Position numbers and translations under genes: made by a program
Notes under the pieces: generated by a model
Seen by the model: only the letters and a program-made list of their open reading frames with translations
Told to the model about the DNA's origin: nothing
Database searches by the model: none
Source of the DNA: Centroberyx gerrardi
Taxonomy: Eukaryota; Chordata; Actinopteri; Beryciformes; Berycidae
Direction: 5' to 3'
Length of the DNA: 64,000 nt
Assembly: GCF_048128805.1 (NCBI RefSeq)
Contig: NC_136000.1
Location: 15,718,854-15,782,853 of the forward strand
In this document: positions 1 to 13,586 of the stretch, one piece after another
Position numbering within the stretch: position 1 is the stretch's first letter
Layout of the letters: each line of letters starts with the position of its first letter

Positions 1-2213
1 GCAATAATACAGAGACATGTATAAAATGGACCAGAAAACATGAGTTGATACTCAGTCTTAAATATCTAAACTGTCAAGGTGATGAGCTGAAGAAAGCCCA
101 GAGGGAGAAGTTATAAGCAATATTTTCAATATTGCTAATAACATATAATATTGCAGTGTTTGACTGTCAAGAATCAAAGCTATGAACTAAATCAACATTA
201 CATGATCTCATCCAATAAATATTTTGTCAACACTGATCATCTCCATGACGATGAGCAACATGGTTTTAAGCTGTATGTTAACACATCTGACTTCATAGAA
301 ACAGCTGCTATGAATTTTGTACAACAATGAGACCACTGGGAATATTTATACCACAAATAAATGCGGTGCAAAAACAAAAATCTGTTTTACTTTGGACAGG
401 CACAGACAAAGACAGATGAAGCATTTCAGTCTAAAGCAAAAGATCATTTTTTTAGGACCATTGATATCAGTTTCTTGCAGCTGATAACATCGAAGGCATC
501 CATCATCAACAGCCACTTATACACTGATGCACTCATTAGACAGCTGTGATGCGAGACTGTAAAAGAGGGAAGAGCAGGCCATTAGCATGTCATTTCCCAG
601 ACAGGAAGGAAGCTTTCAAACTGGCAGCTTCAGAATTACAGGATGAGAACAAAAGAGTAGAGCACACCACCTTGCATAGGCTTAAATAATGCCATAATGC
701 CAGTAATAGAACAGGAAGGAGGCCTCTCCAAGCAGAAACTGGCAAAACTGCTGTTGATGTACAGCAGCGATAAAAACAACAGTAATTCTTTACAATGTCT
801 TCTGCTAAAGTCTGTGTTCAGTTTGCACCATCGAAGGGAAAATGTGACAAGTTTGAGTAAGAGTCCAAGCAGGAATTATGCTTTAATCCGTTCTACATCA
901 TTAAAAAAATACTAAAACCAAGGTGATGGAACGGCACAAGCACAAACAGCACTTTGCAAAGATCCTCAACAAAAAAAAAAAAAAGGATTTTCCAGGCCGG
1001 TTGTCCCACTGCGGCTGAGTTTGTCAAGCTACCATATGTTCACATGTTGCTTTTAGTTTGGTTGCATCTGACTACAGGAACGGTTGTGTGCTTAGCGGGA
1101 AAAGTACCGAATTAATATTTCATGGAATAAATATGGTAAGTGGTTTGTAATGGTCCCTAAAGGGTCCTCAGAATCACCCATAATGTCCTTTCCATCACTC
1201 CCATGTTTCCTCTCAGTTTGCGCTCCAGGGTAAGAGCACAAACCACTTTTACCATGAGACAGTAGAGACCGTGCAACACCACATTTAAACTTGTTCTTTC
1301 ACCTGAAAGCATGCAAGATTATCAAGGTGAGATCATATTTTTAGAAACAATAAAAATGACCAAAGTTCGGGCAAAGTCTCCTCGTGCAGTATTTACCACT
1401 GACTCCATTATATATGAAACAGTTCATGTCATTCCACCAAGAAACTGGTAGATGAGAGCGAGAGCTTTAAAGACCCCATGAAAATACATCTTTACTTCCT
1501 TGATTTGATTTGACATATCGCAGTGAGGGTTCATTCTAAAGTCTAAGCCAATGGAATATGAGTCAGGGAGAGAAAGACAATTTTATTTGATGGGAGGAGT
1601 GCAGAGGGGCGGGACTGTTCAAAAATCTGAAGGTTTTATTGGTTAGAAATTTATATTTACGCCTACTAGTGCAGCATGAGGTCACCATGAAACATACTCT
1701 GTTTCCAGGAAATAAAAGTAATGAGAGTTTATTTCCTGGGCCATGGTCATCGCACAGTGATTGACAACCAATATAATACCTTTAAAACACTGACACTGGT
1801 CATTAATCAGTGTTATGACATTAATAAAGGTAACATTATAATATCACAGGCTGTAGATGACCTGTGTGCAGCAATACTCTCCTCAGATCAGAACCAGTTC
1901 ATCCAACACTTCAGACCCCAGATTCATATTTACATTCTTTTAATGTATCAAAACGGTGACAAGAAAATACACTGGATAGCATTTAACATGATTAGTAAAG
2001 GCATTTTCTGTATTTTCATGAGATAAACATGAGAAAAGTTTATGGCAGTGTAGATAAGAGGAGGCAGGGGAGAAACAGATTACTGCTGTCACACTGTGGA
2101 AGCAGGAAGGTTCCTGCACAGTGAGCAGTGGCTTCCTGTTTATTTACATAACTTTATGTAAATGGGCTTGAGATGGATTGGGTTGACAATCCTCTGTGGC
2201 TTTTCTGCTCTCC

Positions 2214-2279
<66 letters not shown>

Positions 2280-5200
2280 CAGCATCATCCGCAGGTTTTA
2301 AAGCACTGTATTCACTATCTTTCAGTCTATGTTTTAAGCCAGGATCTGACCTAAACTGTACTGAAAATCTTACAAAGCATTCATATGTTGTTGTTAAAGC
2401 AATATCAGTTAGAAGAAGAATAATCTAGACTGGGAATAGCCTACTGTACTGTATGTTGGAATACCAGCAAAGCCCAAAGAGTTACACGCATTACTTCTGC
2501 TGCGCTGAGCAAAATTTGCAAGTAAATTATCTCTTCAATTGCAAAGAATCATCGTAACTCTGGACAGCCTCCAGTGACAGAGAGCCTTTTGGATGTGGTG
2601 CCCAATTAGTCAGCTTTTCAAATTGAATTATCAGCCCACCACATGCCAAACGCTGACAATCAAAATGTCAGTGTGACTAAAATATCTCTCCTCCAAAAGG
2701 TATGATGAAATCTGCTGAGTGAAGGGATGAAGCCTTCAAAACATTTTCGTCATTACTATGCGCCGTTTCGTGGTTTAAAACCATATTCCATAAGTAGTGC
2801 TGGTTTCCATCTCTCGCAAGGGCGGATGTCAAATCCCACCCTCTGGATAATTCCACTCTTCTCAAACAAAGCTTTAAGTTCTTCTTTAAGTGCAGGATGG
2901 CGACATTTGATTTATGAGTCTGTTGCTCCATAGTTGCCAGTTCTAGCTGAGCCAGAGCAGGGAGGCTTTAATTAAAGGGATTATAAACCTGTTGTAATTC
3001 AAATCCAAAGTCCAAAATCCAAGCTGAAGAAACCTACTCCTCCCAGTAAAAGCTTTCTACTCCTCCTAAGCTGTTGATGGGAGCTTTGTTGACTGTATTG
3101 CTATTGCATCAGTAGTATTAGTGGGACAGGTAACTTTAATGAGGAGGGTTGCCAAAAAAAACAATCTGTCACGAAGAGAAGGTCAGAAGGTGTGCGTGTC
3201 TGTGGAAGTCTTATTCTGAAAATCATGAAGTATATAACCAGACAAATACCTATTTAATATCCAGAGTATTTTTGTACAAAAAGATCCACAAGATGTGGAA
3301 GTGTCACATCATCTCCTCAGTGTGTCTCTCATACAGACATGTACCATTCACATATTATAGTATTGATTTTTGATGAATAGGAATCTAATATGATACATTT
3401 TTTAGAAGAATTAAATAATCCCGATAGCTGTTGAGTGATGTATTGTAATCCAAAATTGATGCATGCAGTATAAAAAAAGAAGGAAGGTAAAAACAAAATG
3501 TCCAAAAATGTTCTAAATCCATTAATTCTTAAAATTATCCTTGAGACCTACAAAAGACTCTGGAGAATATTCAACAAACCATTATGAGTCTGATGATGTA
3601 TCATGTATGATTTACAAAATGCGCATCTTGAAAGTGAAAATATGAAATACCTGCCATAAAGCAGTGGGGTCCTGCAAAATGTTGGCTGAGATTGTTTTGG
3701 GTCAAATTAAACCCAGAAAGAACATAATGATTTGGGTGTGAATAAACAGAAAAAGGGGCAAAGCAACTGTGGAAGAGTCTCATTCAAGAGCTCCCTTCCC
3801 CCTCTCTTCCATAGAGACAGAAGTAAGATTAAATGAAAAATAATAAGGTTATCTTTCAATCAATACCAAATACAAACATATTGAATGTGTTTAAGAGACC
3901 CCAAAGGGCAGTTTAAGTCAGTTTAGTGGTAAGAAATTGATCTAGAGGCATGTGGGGCCAGATGTGACTGCTGCTATTGATCGTCATTGCTTCAGGTTAT
4001 CCTAGAGTCATGGCTGGGTAAATAGTTGTGTATACATTGTACATGGTTAAGTAAGCTTTATTCTTATACCCAGCATATTGCCATATCAACATACACAGTA
4101 TACAGCATCTGTAATTGCTTGTGGTAACAGATTTAAAAGAGAATCCTACTGAATTTTACTGCTCAGATGTGTTTTCCCCATGCCTTGGGACGGTTCAATT
4201 TGTATTAGCGAACGGTTAGAGCGAAGGGTTTATCCTGCCCTTGAATCTGTGATGTCACACAAATCTCTACTGAGAATAAATTGAAAACAGTGGGAAAATC
4301 TGATGATAAGAGTAGAGTAGAGTATTTTCAGGGGACATGGGTATGTTCTCTGGTTCACATCATTACTACACTATAAAATGAAGCTCATGTGGGTGTGGAA
4401 AAGCTCAAACATGGATTTTATGAGTCAACGACGTTAGCCTCCCTCCTAGATTGTGCATCTTGAAGACATCATAGAGTCTTGATTCTGTGGTTTCCAGCTT
4501 TGGGAGAGAGTTGTTCTTGTTTGCAAATATTGATTTGACTTGGGCAGAGGAATGGAGGCCAAAAAAACTGACTAGTCAATGTCTGTCTGAAATGAATGTC
4601 CTCTCAACAGCTCCCCAAGGCTATTTGGTCCAGACCATTGTTTCCATCTCACTCCACATGTAACTCAAGACTTTTTAAGAGCCTTTTTTTCCCCATGCTC
4701 TGCTGGCCTATGGTAGTTCTACACTGACTCTTTGTGTATGCCATCTGACTTGTCCGTCTGGTTTTTTTTTTCCCCGTTTTGAATGCGAGTTTCACTGTCA
4801 TCTATCCGTGTCATTCCCATGGAGCAGGTTGGGCCGGCCTTTAAAAACAGCAGAGTCCTCTAGCCACAAAGCTGTGACTCTGATGCCAACAAATACTCAC
4901 TGGCTCATTTGGGCTGCACACACCACTCCTGTTTGTTGGGCGGAGTAACTAAGCTGCAAAATCAAGGTGTTTTTGACTGCGGCCTGACATCAGACATTCC
5001 AGGGAAGAGCTAGGCAAGAGCGTTTGGAGCGAGGCTGAGTGAACAGCAGGCTCTTCATCACCATGGGGCGAGGTTGCATCTGGAAATAAGCACGGTATCC
5101 CATGGCTTTATTTACCCTGGGGAGGAAACTAGACCACGTTGCTTCATGTGCGCTATGTTGGAACCACTCTCCCCAGCAGTGCAGACGATATTAAGCTATT

Positions 5201-6337
5201 TTAAAATCGCACGCTGCCCTCCCTATTGATACCGGTGTAAAAATAGACAGCCGAGCCCCAGTATAAAGTGCTTTAAATGTAGAACAGACAGTAGCGTGCT
5301 ATTCTTAGACGCGCCACAATCACAAAAAGTGCTTCCTGACATTTTTAGTAACTCCCGTTGAAGCTGCAAATGCCATTTGACTGTCCTTCGAAAAATCATG
5401 CAGCATTTATGTGCCCCGGAGAACTCTGGGAGAAGAAAATTGAGTTTGAGACGTAGCTTCACTTTTGGTCACTCCATGTAATTGCAAGCAAATGGAGTGT
5501 GGCATTAGATATTGGTAGGCAAATCTGTGCTGTGTGAGTCTGACCCTTCATTACCCTTCCTCTTGTCAGTATTGTAACAAATGATGAATGAAAACTCTGA
5601 CCCCTTATTGAGAGAAGCAAAAAACACAATCACAGCCAGTTATGTTATAAAGCATTAGCGCTAATGAAGCCATCTAACAATGCAGCTCACTAAATCAAAC
5701 CAAACCCACTTAACACAGATGACTCTTAATTAGATGGCCAACAAAAGTAGTATCTTAAAATATGTCTGAATTAGTCTCTTAATTGTTTTACTTGGCACAT
5801 GAACTGACAGAGTATTTCTTAAGTTGTAACTGTATATACTAAAGCCATTGCTTATCTTACATGCAGGGTTATGAATGCATTTTAATTATCCGACGGAGAC
5901 ATTGCGGGAAGTTGGATAGGTGGAATATTTCCTGGGGGTTTTCCACTGAAAGCTTTCTCTAATGTCAGAGAGTTTGGCTGCTCTGTGTGAGCGCTGTTAT
6001 TCTGAGAGGCCGCTCCCTCCAGGTGAAATTCCAGCTCAGCAATGGAGCGCCTGGTGATGTAGCGCCCCGGGCCAGATTGGCCAAGGCATCGGTCTGAAGG
6101 AGACAGCTCCGAGCCAAGAAGCCAAGAATGAAGGAGGAAGCTGTCACTGCCTGAACTTGCGATGGAATTCACGGAGAACTGGTTTCGATCTGAGGCCACG
6201 TCCCTTAAGACAAATCATACACGGCTCTCCTGTGTTTTTGTTTATGGCAAAACGAAAGTAAGAGTCAGTCATTTCAGTCATTTGATCTTAGAATTATAGG
6301 GTCTCAAAAGTTAAGTTGAGGTAAAAGTTGAGTTAAA
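1..6337. other. non-coding upstream DNA, no gene seen
   Basis: No open frame here resembles a known protein, and none has plausible exon structure. The stretch is AT-rich and contains one long (AG)n microsatellite (separate entry). The open frames of 60-105 codons are short, overlap on both strands and look like chance frames. It could hold distal regulatory DNA for slco3a1, but nothing in the sequence alone proves it. Confidence 0.6.
2215..2279. repeat. (AG)n microsatellite
   Basis: An uninterrupted AG dinucleotide tract of about 64 bases. It makes a low-complexity Arg-Glu frame that is not a gene. Confidence 0.97.
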
Positions 6338-6523
6338 AAACAGTTGAAGGTCTGGACTCATGGAATATTTTTGCAAGTTTTAATGAATCATTCAGGGGAA
6401 GTGACTAGACAAACTTCATCTGTGTCAGTGGTTATAGGGCCAAAATGGTTGTCTAGTCTCTTTCCCTGAATGACTCATTAAAACGTGTAAAAATATTCCA
6501 TGAGTGCAGACCTTCAACTGTTT
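6338..6523. repeat. long inverted repeat / foldback (MITE-like) hairpin
   Basis: The left arm at 6338-6412 and the right arm at 6449-6523 are reverse complements over 75 positions with about six mismatches. They are separated by a loop of only 36 bases. Both arms begin or end with the motif CAGTTGAAGG or its complement. No clear target-site duplication flanks it, so the family is not assigned. A foldback MITE is the likeliest origin; a transcribed long hairpin is possible but unsupported. Confidence 0.8.
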
Positions 6524-7047
6524 TGTTCTTTTTTATTTTCAGTTTTTTGGTCAACGCACCACTTCTGAGCACAGGTGGCTCAGTTATCTAAATTGAGTTC
6601 TCCACATATTCATGATCTTTGATTGTTACTTCATGCTTGTGCGGTGCTATTACCTAAAAAAGAACCTTTTGGGGTAAAATATTTTAAAAGATAGAAGTAC
6701 ATAACAGTTTTGTCAAATCTTTAATGCTCAGTATCTCAGAACTGCACTCCACTCAGACAGAAAGTTATAATTCCAAGCTCACAATTTATTTTAAGATTAC
6801 TGAATACTGACAATATTGATCAAGTGTTAGGGTTAGGGTGTTGCCCTGTTGTATTTCCATTCTGAGAACATGATATAATGAGTGTTTCTTTACTCCATAC
6901 ATTATTAGAAATTCTGACAACTTCATACTTACTTTCATACTTTTATACATTCTTATTGTAAGGTTGGGGAACGCTCACTAGGTAATATTATGTAAATTCT
7001 GACAACTTCATATCTATTTTCTGTGTGTTGAGGAGCGATAATATTAT

Positions 7048-8213
7048 CGAGGGCTTGGAGCCCTCGAGTGCGTTATAGTAGATTTTACAGGAGAGCCTAA
7101 ACTAATTTTGATCAAACTTGGATCAGCTGCCGTTACCACATACTGAGCACAATATTTTAACTTTTTGTGTTATCAGATTGAGCATTACTATAAAAACAAT
7201 ACTGCTACAGTTTAAGTTGAATTATATTTGTTAACTTTTTTAAAAATGGCAAAAGAGTGAAATACGCCTTTTTGGCACAAACATTGTCCCAATACAGCCA
7301 TGCAGAATATGGGCGTGTGTAAGTAAACAATTGTAAAACACATTCATTTTAATACAAATCTAGCAATTACACTTCAATCAACACTGAAATATAAAACAAG
7401 ATCAGAATGAATATCTTTATCTTGAAGTAATGCTCAGCAACTTTCACCAAGGCCTTTAAAATTGTAGGTTACATGGAACATATCAAATTGATGGATACAT
7501 TTTTTCTGTTAAAAACTTTTAATAAACCTTTTTAATAAACCTCTATAGATGTAAGAAACTACTTTTGATTCTAAACTACTACTTTTTTTTTCTTTTGCTA
7601 GTATAATACATTTTTGTATGTGTCCCAGGACTCATCACTGATGTGTCCTGGGACATTCAAAGACCTGTAAAACTCCTCATAACACTGAGGGAGAACTTCA
7701 GCTACCAGCAGTCTTACTATCAGAGCTCATCTTGACCAGTTCACACTCCTAACATTATAAAATAACATTTTGAATCTATAGGCCTAAGTATTTCATGGGA
7801 ATATTAACATATTTACATTCATCTAATATTGACCTAGAATATTAATTAGGATATGAATAGGACACTAAAAATGATGTGATCATGCTGCCATGCTAGCATT
7901 ATTTACGTCAGCATGCATTTTGAGTTGACCTAAGTGCTGTTAGAACCCTCTACCCACAATGCTTGTTCAGTGTCAAAAGTGGGGTTTTGCTTGGTGTCAA
8001 AAGGGCATTAGTGCAGTTACGCCCTTTTGGCAGCAAACAAAACCCTACTTTTACTGTTACGGCTTTCAGTTTTTGTTTAATTAACACTTATGGGTCATGA
8101 TTTCAGTTGTGTCCTTTTGGCACTGAAAAGATCTCACTGAGACCTTTCAATTGATATATAATACTCATATTCGCCCAAAATCGCACTTACGCCCCTTTGG
8201 CCCCAAGCCCTCG
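7048..8213. mobile_element. candidate non-autonomous DNA element with terminal and internal palindromes
   Basis: The sequence CGAGGGCTTGG at 7048 recurs inverted at the right end (CCAAGCCCTCG, ending 8213), giving short terminal inverted repeats about 1.17 kb apart. The left end is itself a small palindrome (CGAGGGCT TGG AGCCCTCG). Near the right end a large imperfect palindrome spans about 7973-8054. Variants of the motif CGCCCTTTTGGC recur at about 7267, 8020, 8108 and 8190. No transposase frame is present. The short flanking TTAT/TTAC match is too weak to fix the duplication. The boundaries are an inference. Confidence 0.4.
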
Positions 8214-8812
8214 TTACATCACCATAAACTAACAGTGTTGTGATTGTGGAAGTTGTTCAACAGTCGCTGACATTGTCCACACCTATACACAACTGTCCTA
8301 GTCAAATTAATCCACACAGTAAAACTTATTTCTGATTTATTTTCTTTACCAACAGTATGTTTGTTTTCTTACATACTTGCAGAATGGAAAGAACCTTAAA
8401 ACCTCAAAACCACGGCCACAGCAAACCGACAGTGTCTCAGGTTCTGCACGGTTCACTGCACTTGTGGTCCCACAGGGGGTTTCAGCCCAAGCAGTCTCTC
8501 CTTGTCTTGTCTGTCTCTACCTGCAGCTGTCAAACACATGCTTGTCTCCGTGCCACCATGGTAACCTCAAACACAAATTCAAATCTGACCTGCACATGGC
8601 GAACATCTGCGGCGCTCTGTCTCCGGCTGATTATTCTGCTCAATGCTAATTTAGTCTGCAAAGCCACTCGAGGTCTTCCAGCCATATAGAGCTGCGTATG
8701 CATTTTGACAGTAAGGTTTTTACAGTCAAATGGATGTTTAATCCTCATCTCATCTGTCATAAGATCTCAGCATCCACCCGAAAATCTTCAGCCCTGCTCT
8801 TACGCCATAGCA

Positions 8813-8826
8813 GTTGCCATGGAAAC
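8813..8826 (+). promoter_or_regulatory. RFX X-box-like motif
   Basis: GTTGCCATGGAAAC is one base away from the palindromic RFX X-box form, with half-sites GTTGCC and GGAAAC around a two-base spacer. It lies about 5 kb upstream of the slco3a1 start codon. A single motif match in 64 kb is not proof of function, so this is only a candidate site. Confidence 0.25.
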
Positions 8827-11081
8827 AGTTCTGGGAGGGTATGGGCAGTAGCACAGTACAGAGGGACTTTCTGCTTTTCTTGTGGACTTGCTGACAGACT
8901 AAATTGGAAATGAGATTTTGTGGTAAATGAGATTCTGTGGGAACCCTAAAAACATGATGGTTAACTGATGATGCTATAAAGAGGCCACCAGGTGTTTGAT
9001 AACCAGGCCAACTGCCCACTGAGAAAGTTCTCTTTTGGTTGTTGCAATGATAACTTTCATTTTCATATTTATTTTGGGACCCCCATGAGCAAGTCCCACA
9101 CCAAAAATCATAGTCTTGCACCTCTGGGTGAAGCACTGTTGCCCACTCCTGGCTTTGTTTATACATTGAATCATTGGACTGAGGGCAATAGACTTAGAAT
9201 AGACTTGTAGTTTGCATTATGATGGGTTATAAAAGTTGAGGGAAAAAAACATCTTCCATATAAGTCAGACTCAATATGCCTAAAATTAATAAGTTCTGTA
9301 TTGGTGCTTTAATGCTCAATGCCATATTTTACAGAAATGTACTGTATACTGTATACGTTCGCTTGAGGCTACTTGCACCTCTGTCTGATGAACGGTGAGA
9401 TTATCCAGGCTGTCAGAAGTTACCCCCATCCTTGCCTCATTTTGTCTATTTTTGCCCAAACTATATGTTCTTGCTTGCTATGAGCTCTAGAAATATGTGG
9501 AAAAATATGGAACAGATCCAGGACCTTAATACTTGGAAAGCAGTTAAAAGAAGACCATGCACTGACATGTCAGTGAGGGAAATCTACGAAGACAATCTCT
9601 CTGATATTTGGTTTTACATTTTTAAAATAACCGCAATGGAGAGGTTTGATTCCAAAATGCAATATCCATTTTCTTAGTATTGACAAAACTATTTATGTTC
9701 ATTGCTCAGGGTTTTACATATACATTGTCATTTATTCTATATTATATATAGGGTTACATCCTCTAAATTGTTACTGTTTAATACGCTTAGGTCTTCAGAC
9801 TTAAGAAAGAGAAATTTATTTCAAAAATGTACATAGTGAGCTTTACTTTTGATTTCAACAATCATTTTGTAAGAGTGGGTGTCAAATATTTAAAATTGAT
9901 GTCTCATGTTAGAACGTAATACTTCATTTATACATCACCAGGCACATATTAGTATTCATAATCAGCATTTAGAGGTTATTTTGCCCATTTAAAATGGAAA
10001 GTTTGAACATTTTGGACATCAAAATGAAGCAAAATCAGTCTGTAACTTCACTGCCTACTGAATGCTCAATATCTGCACTGTTACTGCTCTCACATCGTGG
10101 TGTACAAGCTCAAGCACACTTCTTGAACATTTCATTTTTTATTTTTTTTTCTAGAAATGCTACTCAACAAAAGGCAACGGGTACATTCAGTCTTCTCTGT
10201 CATGAAGGGAAGTCTGTGTGACAGATGCACTCTAGGACACTCAATGTTGTTGTGAAACTCCAAGATATTACAAATGTTTTGGTACCAGATTTAAGCATAT
10301 TAATTAACTAGATACAGGTTGAATCACAATAAAGTTGAAGTATGATATGATTCCCAGATTTTCTTTGATCAAGAGCCATAAGAGCATAACTGTCAGCATA
10401 ACTGCTCCCTGATGGGCTACCTACCTACATTACATAATAAAAGTTAAAATGTAAGAACGTTTCTTTATTAGTAGTAGTAGTAGATGTTAATGTAGTTGTA
10501 GTTCTAGAAAAGGTATACTGAAATGATTAAAGTAAACATTTTTTTTGGGGGGGGGAATGCGTTTTGGACATTTGTTTGCTTTTAAGATTTTTCCGTCTTC
10601 ATCACAGAGTTGCTATTTTGCCCATGACTCATCAAGAGGTTTTCCATTTTTTGGATTGGTGAACACTGTGAAATAACAGGTAGTAGAGGCATTTTTAACT
10701 CAAAAGTGTCACAGTTAGTTTAATATTACTGTAGGTCTACAGCATTGTTTGTATTCCCACTTATTCCTCCACCTTTTCCCATTTCCAAATGTCTGCCAGC
10801 AGAAGGGCAGGGCTTCTCTTCCGCAGTCCACCCTTTTCCAAATCCTATAAATAACAGCTATTTCAGAGGGCAGAACAATACTCTGCAGCTTTTTCCATTC
10901 ATACATTCCTGGCACCGGTCCGACCCATCTCCGCCCACTGTCTTTTACAACCTGACTCATGTCCCGGCAAGTCTACAGTATGTAAACAGTAGTACACACA
11001 CATTGACGCAGACACACACACTTTTGTGATCAAACATACAGATCACAGACACACAACCGGACAGACATGTACACATACATA

Positions 11082-11083
<2 letters not shown>

Positions 11084-11112
<29 letters not shown>
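11084..11112. repeat. (AC)n microsatellite
   Basis: A run of CA dinucleotides inside a broader CA-rich stretch (about 10990-11112). Confidence 0.9.
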
Positions 11113-11114
<2 letters not shown>

Positions 11115-11603
11115 CTTCATCATGTTTTCAGTCATGTTATTCTTGTTAACTAACTAACTCATTCATTCAATCTTTCACAGCAAAAGAGATTATCTGAATC
11201 TGATAAAGTATAAGATTATTGGTAAGATTCTGACTTCATTATAATAATGAAAGGATTATATAGATGTTTTTCTATTGATTATTGACAGATGTAGTCCGTA
11301 TACACAGTTGGCAAACACTGACCTTCAAACTTGTTTTAAATAAGCCATTGATATACAGAGAATACACAATCTGTCAATTTTGAGACTGAATCTATTGCAT
11401 TAGACTGGGTTAATCATCTTCATCTTTGTTTTGCTATGAAACACTCTGTTTGCAGACTCTGTGTCTTCAACACATTCAAAACAGATTTGAATTAACTGAC
11501 GGTAAATTGCCCTGTCTGTACGTACAGCTACAGTCATTAGCCATGGGCAGGAACAAATTACTTATTTCTTTTCCCCTCAATTATGCTATTAACAATGTAG
11601 ATG

Positions 11604-11608
<5 letters not shown>

Positions 11609-11651
<43 letters not shown>
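11609..11651. repeat. (AG)n microsatellite
   Basis: About 21 uninterrupted AG units. Confidence 0.95.
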
Positions 11652-11654
<3 letters not shown>

Positions 11655-12956
11655 ATAAATACAATTTATAACCTTTGTTGACTGCTGTCCAAAGGTTAGA
11701 GAATTATTATTCAGGAATGGAATTCAGTGAAGCATTGGAGTTACTGCTACAGAATAATAACCACTATGTCCAGTAAATGCACTGCACACACACACACACA
11801 CACACAGGCTGCAACTGCAACTGTATAGGTTATTGCTGCTTTGAACCATTTATCTTTGCTTGGTTTCAAACAACCCTTTTGAAACTAACATTTGTGTATC
11901 ACACTCTATCTTAGATTTACATTTCTCATAACATCATCCTTTTTAGGTTTAAATATTTACATAGTTTTTTCAGTTTTGGCACATAGATGCTTGCTGTCTT
12001 GGGATGTTAAAAGTGTAATAGAGCTTGTAGACAAACCAAACTGTTTGTAACAGTTTGTCTGATTCAAGCGTCTATAATGAGAATCTACATCTTTCTTTTC
12101 CAAGCAGGCTGAATCTAGGAAGTGAACATGCATAAGAGTAGGAAGTATTTTCGTGTGGGGGCGCTGGCTGTGAGGGAGTGGGTGTCTACATTTAATGATC
12201 ATTTTGCTTTGGGCACCTGCCAATACGCAGTTTGAAAATAAGGAGGGAGCCCTGAATCATAGCCTAGTGTTAAATCATGCAGTGATAATTTATAGTTTTC
12301 ACTTTGGTTTGATTTAATCTTTTGAACGCTGATATCTTCCATTCTGAGGAAGTGATACAGAGATGGTTTCAGGCTTTCTGCATTTACGCTACAAGCTATA
12401 GTCTTATTAACTCTGTGTGTGCTATTTTACAAATGAACCTTGTTGTATTCCCACTCAGTGTCTCCGTTAAGTCAAAACATGAGAGAAAACCAAGAAACGG
12501 TTAATTATCAGGCAATAATAGTCTAGGCTCTACGAATAAATCCATTAATAAACCTAAAAAAAAGATGTTTACACCAGTTTTTAAATGTTGTTTCAAAGCA
12601 TGGCATAGTTCATCAATTACCAGCTCATCTCCTTGACCTTTACTTGGCCTACTGCTGCTGGCTGTATCCAACCCAAAGTGCAAACCGCTGTGAACCCAAA
12701 CCCAGCGCAGAATGTGGAAGGAACTACAAGAAATGAGGTAAAACAAGGGAGGAAAACCTAACTCATATAAAAATTGTTTGTTTAAGCATGTTTGTTTGTC
12801 ATCCTGGTTAGCACAACCCCATCATCATCACATTATGTGGTTACATTACATTATAGCCTCTCCATTAGCTCATCTTAGGCCACTGGCAGCCCTTACAAAA
12901 CATCACCATGGTAATCCCATGATACATTTTAGAGGAATACTGTAAAAATATCACAG

Positions 12957-13230
12957 TCCCTATAGGAATATTACCAAAGGAAATAAAAAAAAAAAATACA
13001 ATAAAGTGCAATGAAGTCACTATAAAATCCCCATTGTGTACCACAGAGGCACAATAACCCCCAATAGGAATATCACAGGGACATTATAGTGACAACAAAG
13101 GAGATTAAAAAAATACCACAAAGCACAATAAAGTCGCTTTAAACTCACTGTTCAGTACCGCACACGCATACAATAAGCCCCCCCCCCCCCCCCCCCCCCC
13201 CCCCATAGGACTACTGTAGTGATTTTTCCA
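12957..13230. repeat. degenerate tandem repeat with poly-C tract
   Basis: A unit containing ATAGGAATATTAC, then an A-rich stretch, ACAATAAAGT, an ACTATAAAATC-type block, a GTACC-type block and a C run is seen at about 12962 and again at about 13064 with more divergence. A partial third copy begins at about 13205. The C run ending the second copy has expanded to 27 consecutive C at 13178-13204. The array sits within about 0.7 kb of the slco3a1 start codon, just outside the GC-rich promoter region. Confidence 0.65.
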
Positions 13231-13387
13231 GTAAGTGGAAGTCAAAGGCAAGTTGAGCAGACTTGTGATGCATGCTGCACAGCGCCACTAGGGCTGAGCA
13301 TGTGCGTACAGAGGAGGATCTGAGTCAGAAGTAGTAGAGAGAGAGGTGGGAGCGCAGACAGCCGCCAGTGTGCGTCTACCAAGGACC

Positions 13388-13441
13388 ATGACAGTTCGGA
13401 GCGGCAGTCGCTCCGTGGCAAGGAGCCTCTCCTCGGACTAA
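13388..13441 (+). other. candidate upstream ORF 1 in slco3a1 leader
   Basis: An ATG with A at -3 opens a 17-codon frame ending in TAA. If the transcript starts upstream of it, this frame would be met before the main start and could reduce translation. The peptide is Arg/Ser-rich and resembles no known product. Its presence in mRNA is an inference. Confidence 0.3.
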
Positions 13442-13586
13442 CCCAGACCCTTTCTACCTGCGGCAAACCCCCCCCCAAAAAAAATCTACGGAGGGAAGGG
13501 GCCGGGCGGTGAAAACATGCGATTTGACAGAAAACTGCGCGCTCGCGGTTCACTTGTGCCTTTGCAAACATCGTCAGGGAGTTCAC

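Larger units (their letters stand above)
8214..13300. other. non-coding upstream DNA with simple repeats
   Basis: No recognisable coding exon. The stretch holds (AC)n tracts near 11084-11112 and 11786-11806, an (AG)n tract at 11609-11651 and a degenerate tandem repeat next to the slco3a1 promoter region (own entries where notable). It also holds an X-box-like motif at 8813-8826. The short open frames show no family resemblance. Confidence 0.6.

Noticed and set aside
2162..2428. Arg-Glu-rich open frame
   Set aside because: It is the translated (AG)n microsatellite, not a gene.
6829..6842. TTAGGG-like run (GTTAGGGTTAGGGTG), also near 26247
   Set aside because: Two or three units only; too short for interstitial telomere sequence.
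8357..8689. 110-codon frame upstream of slco3a1
   Set aside because: No recognisable domain, overlapping frames on both strands, no splice or promoter context.
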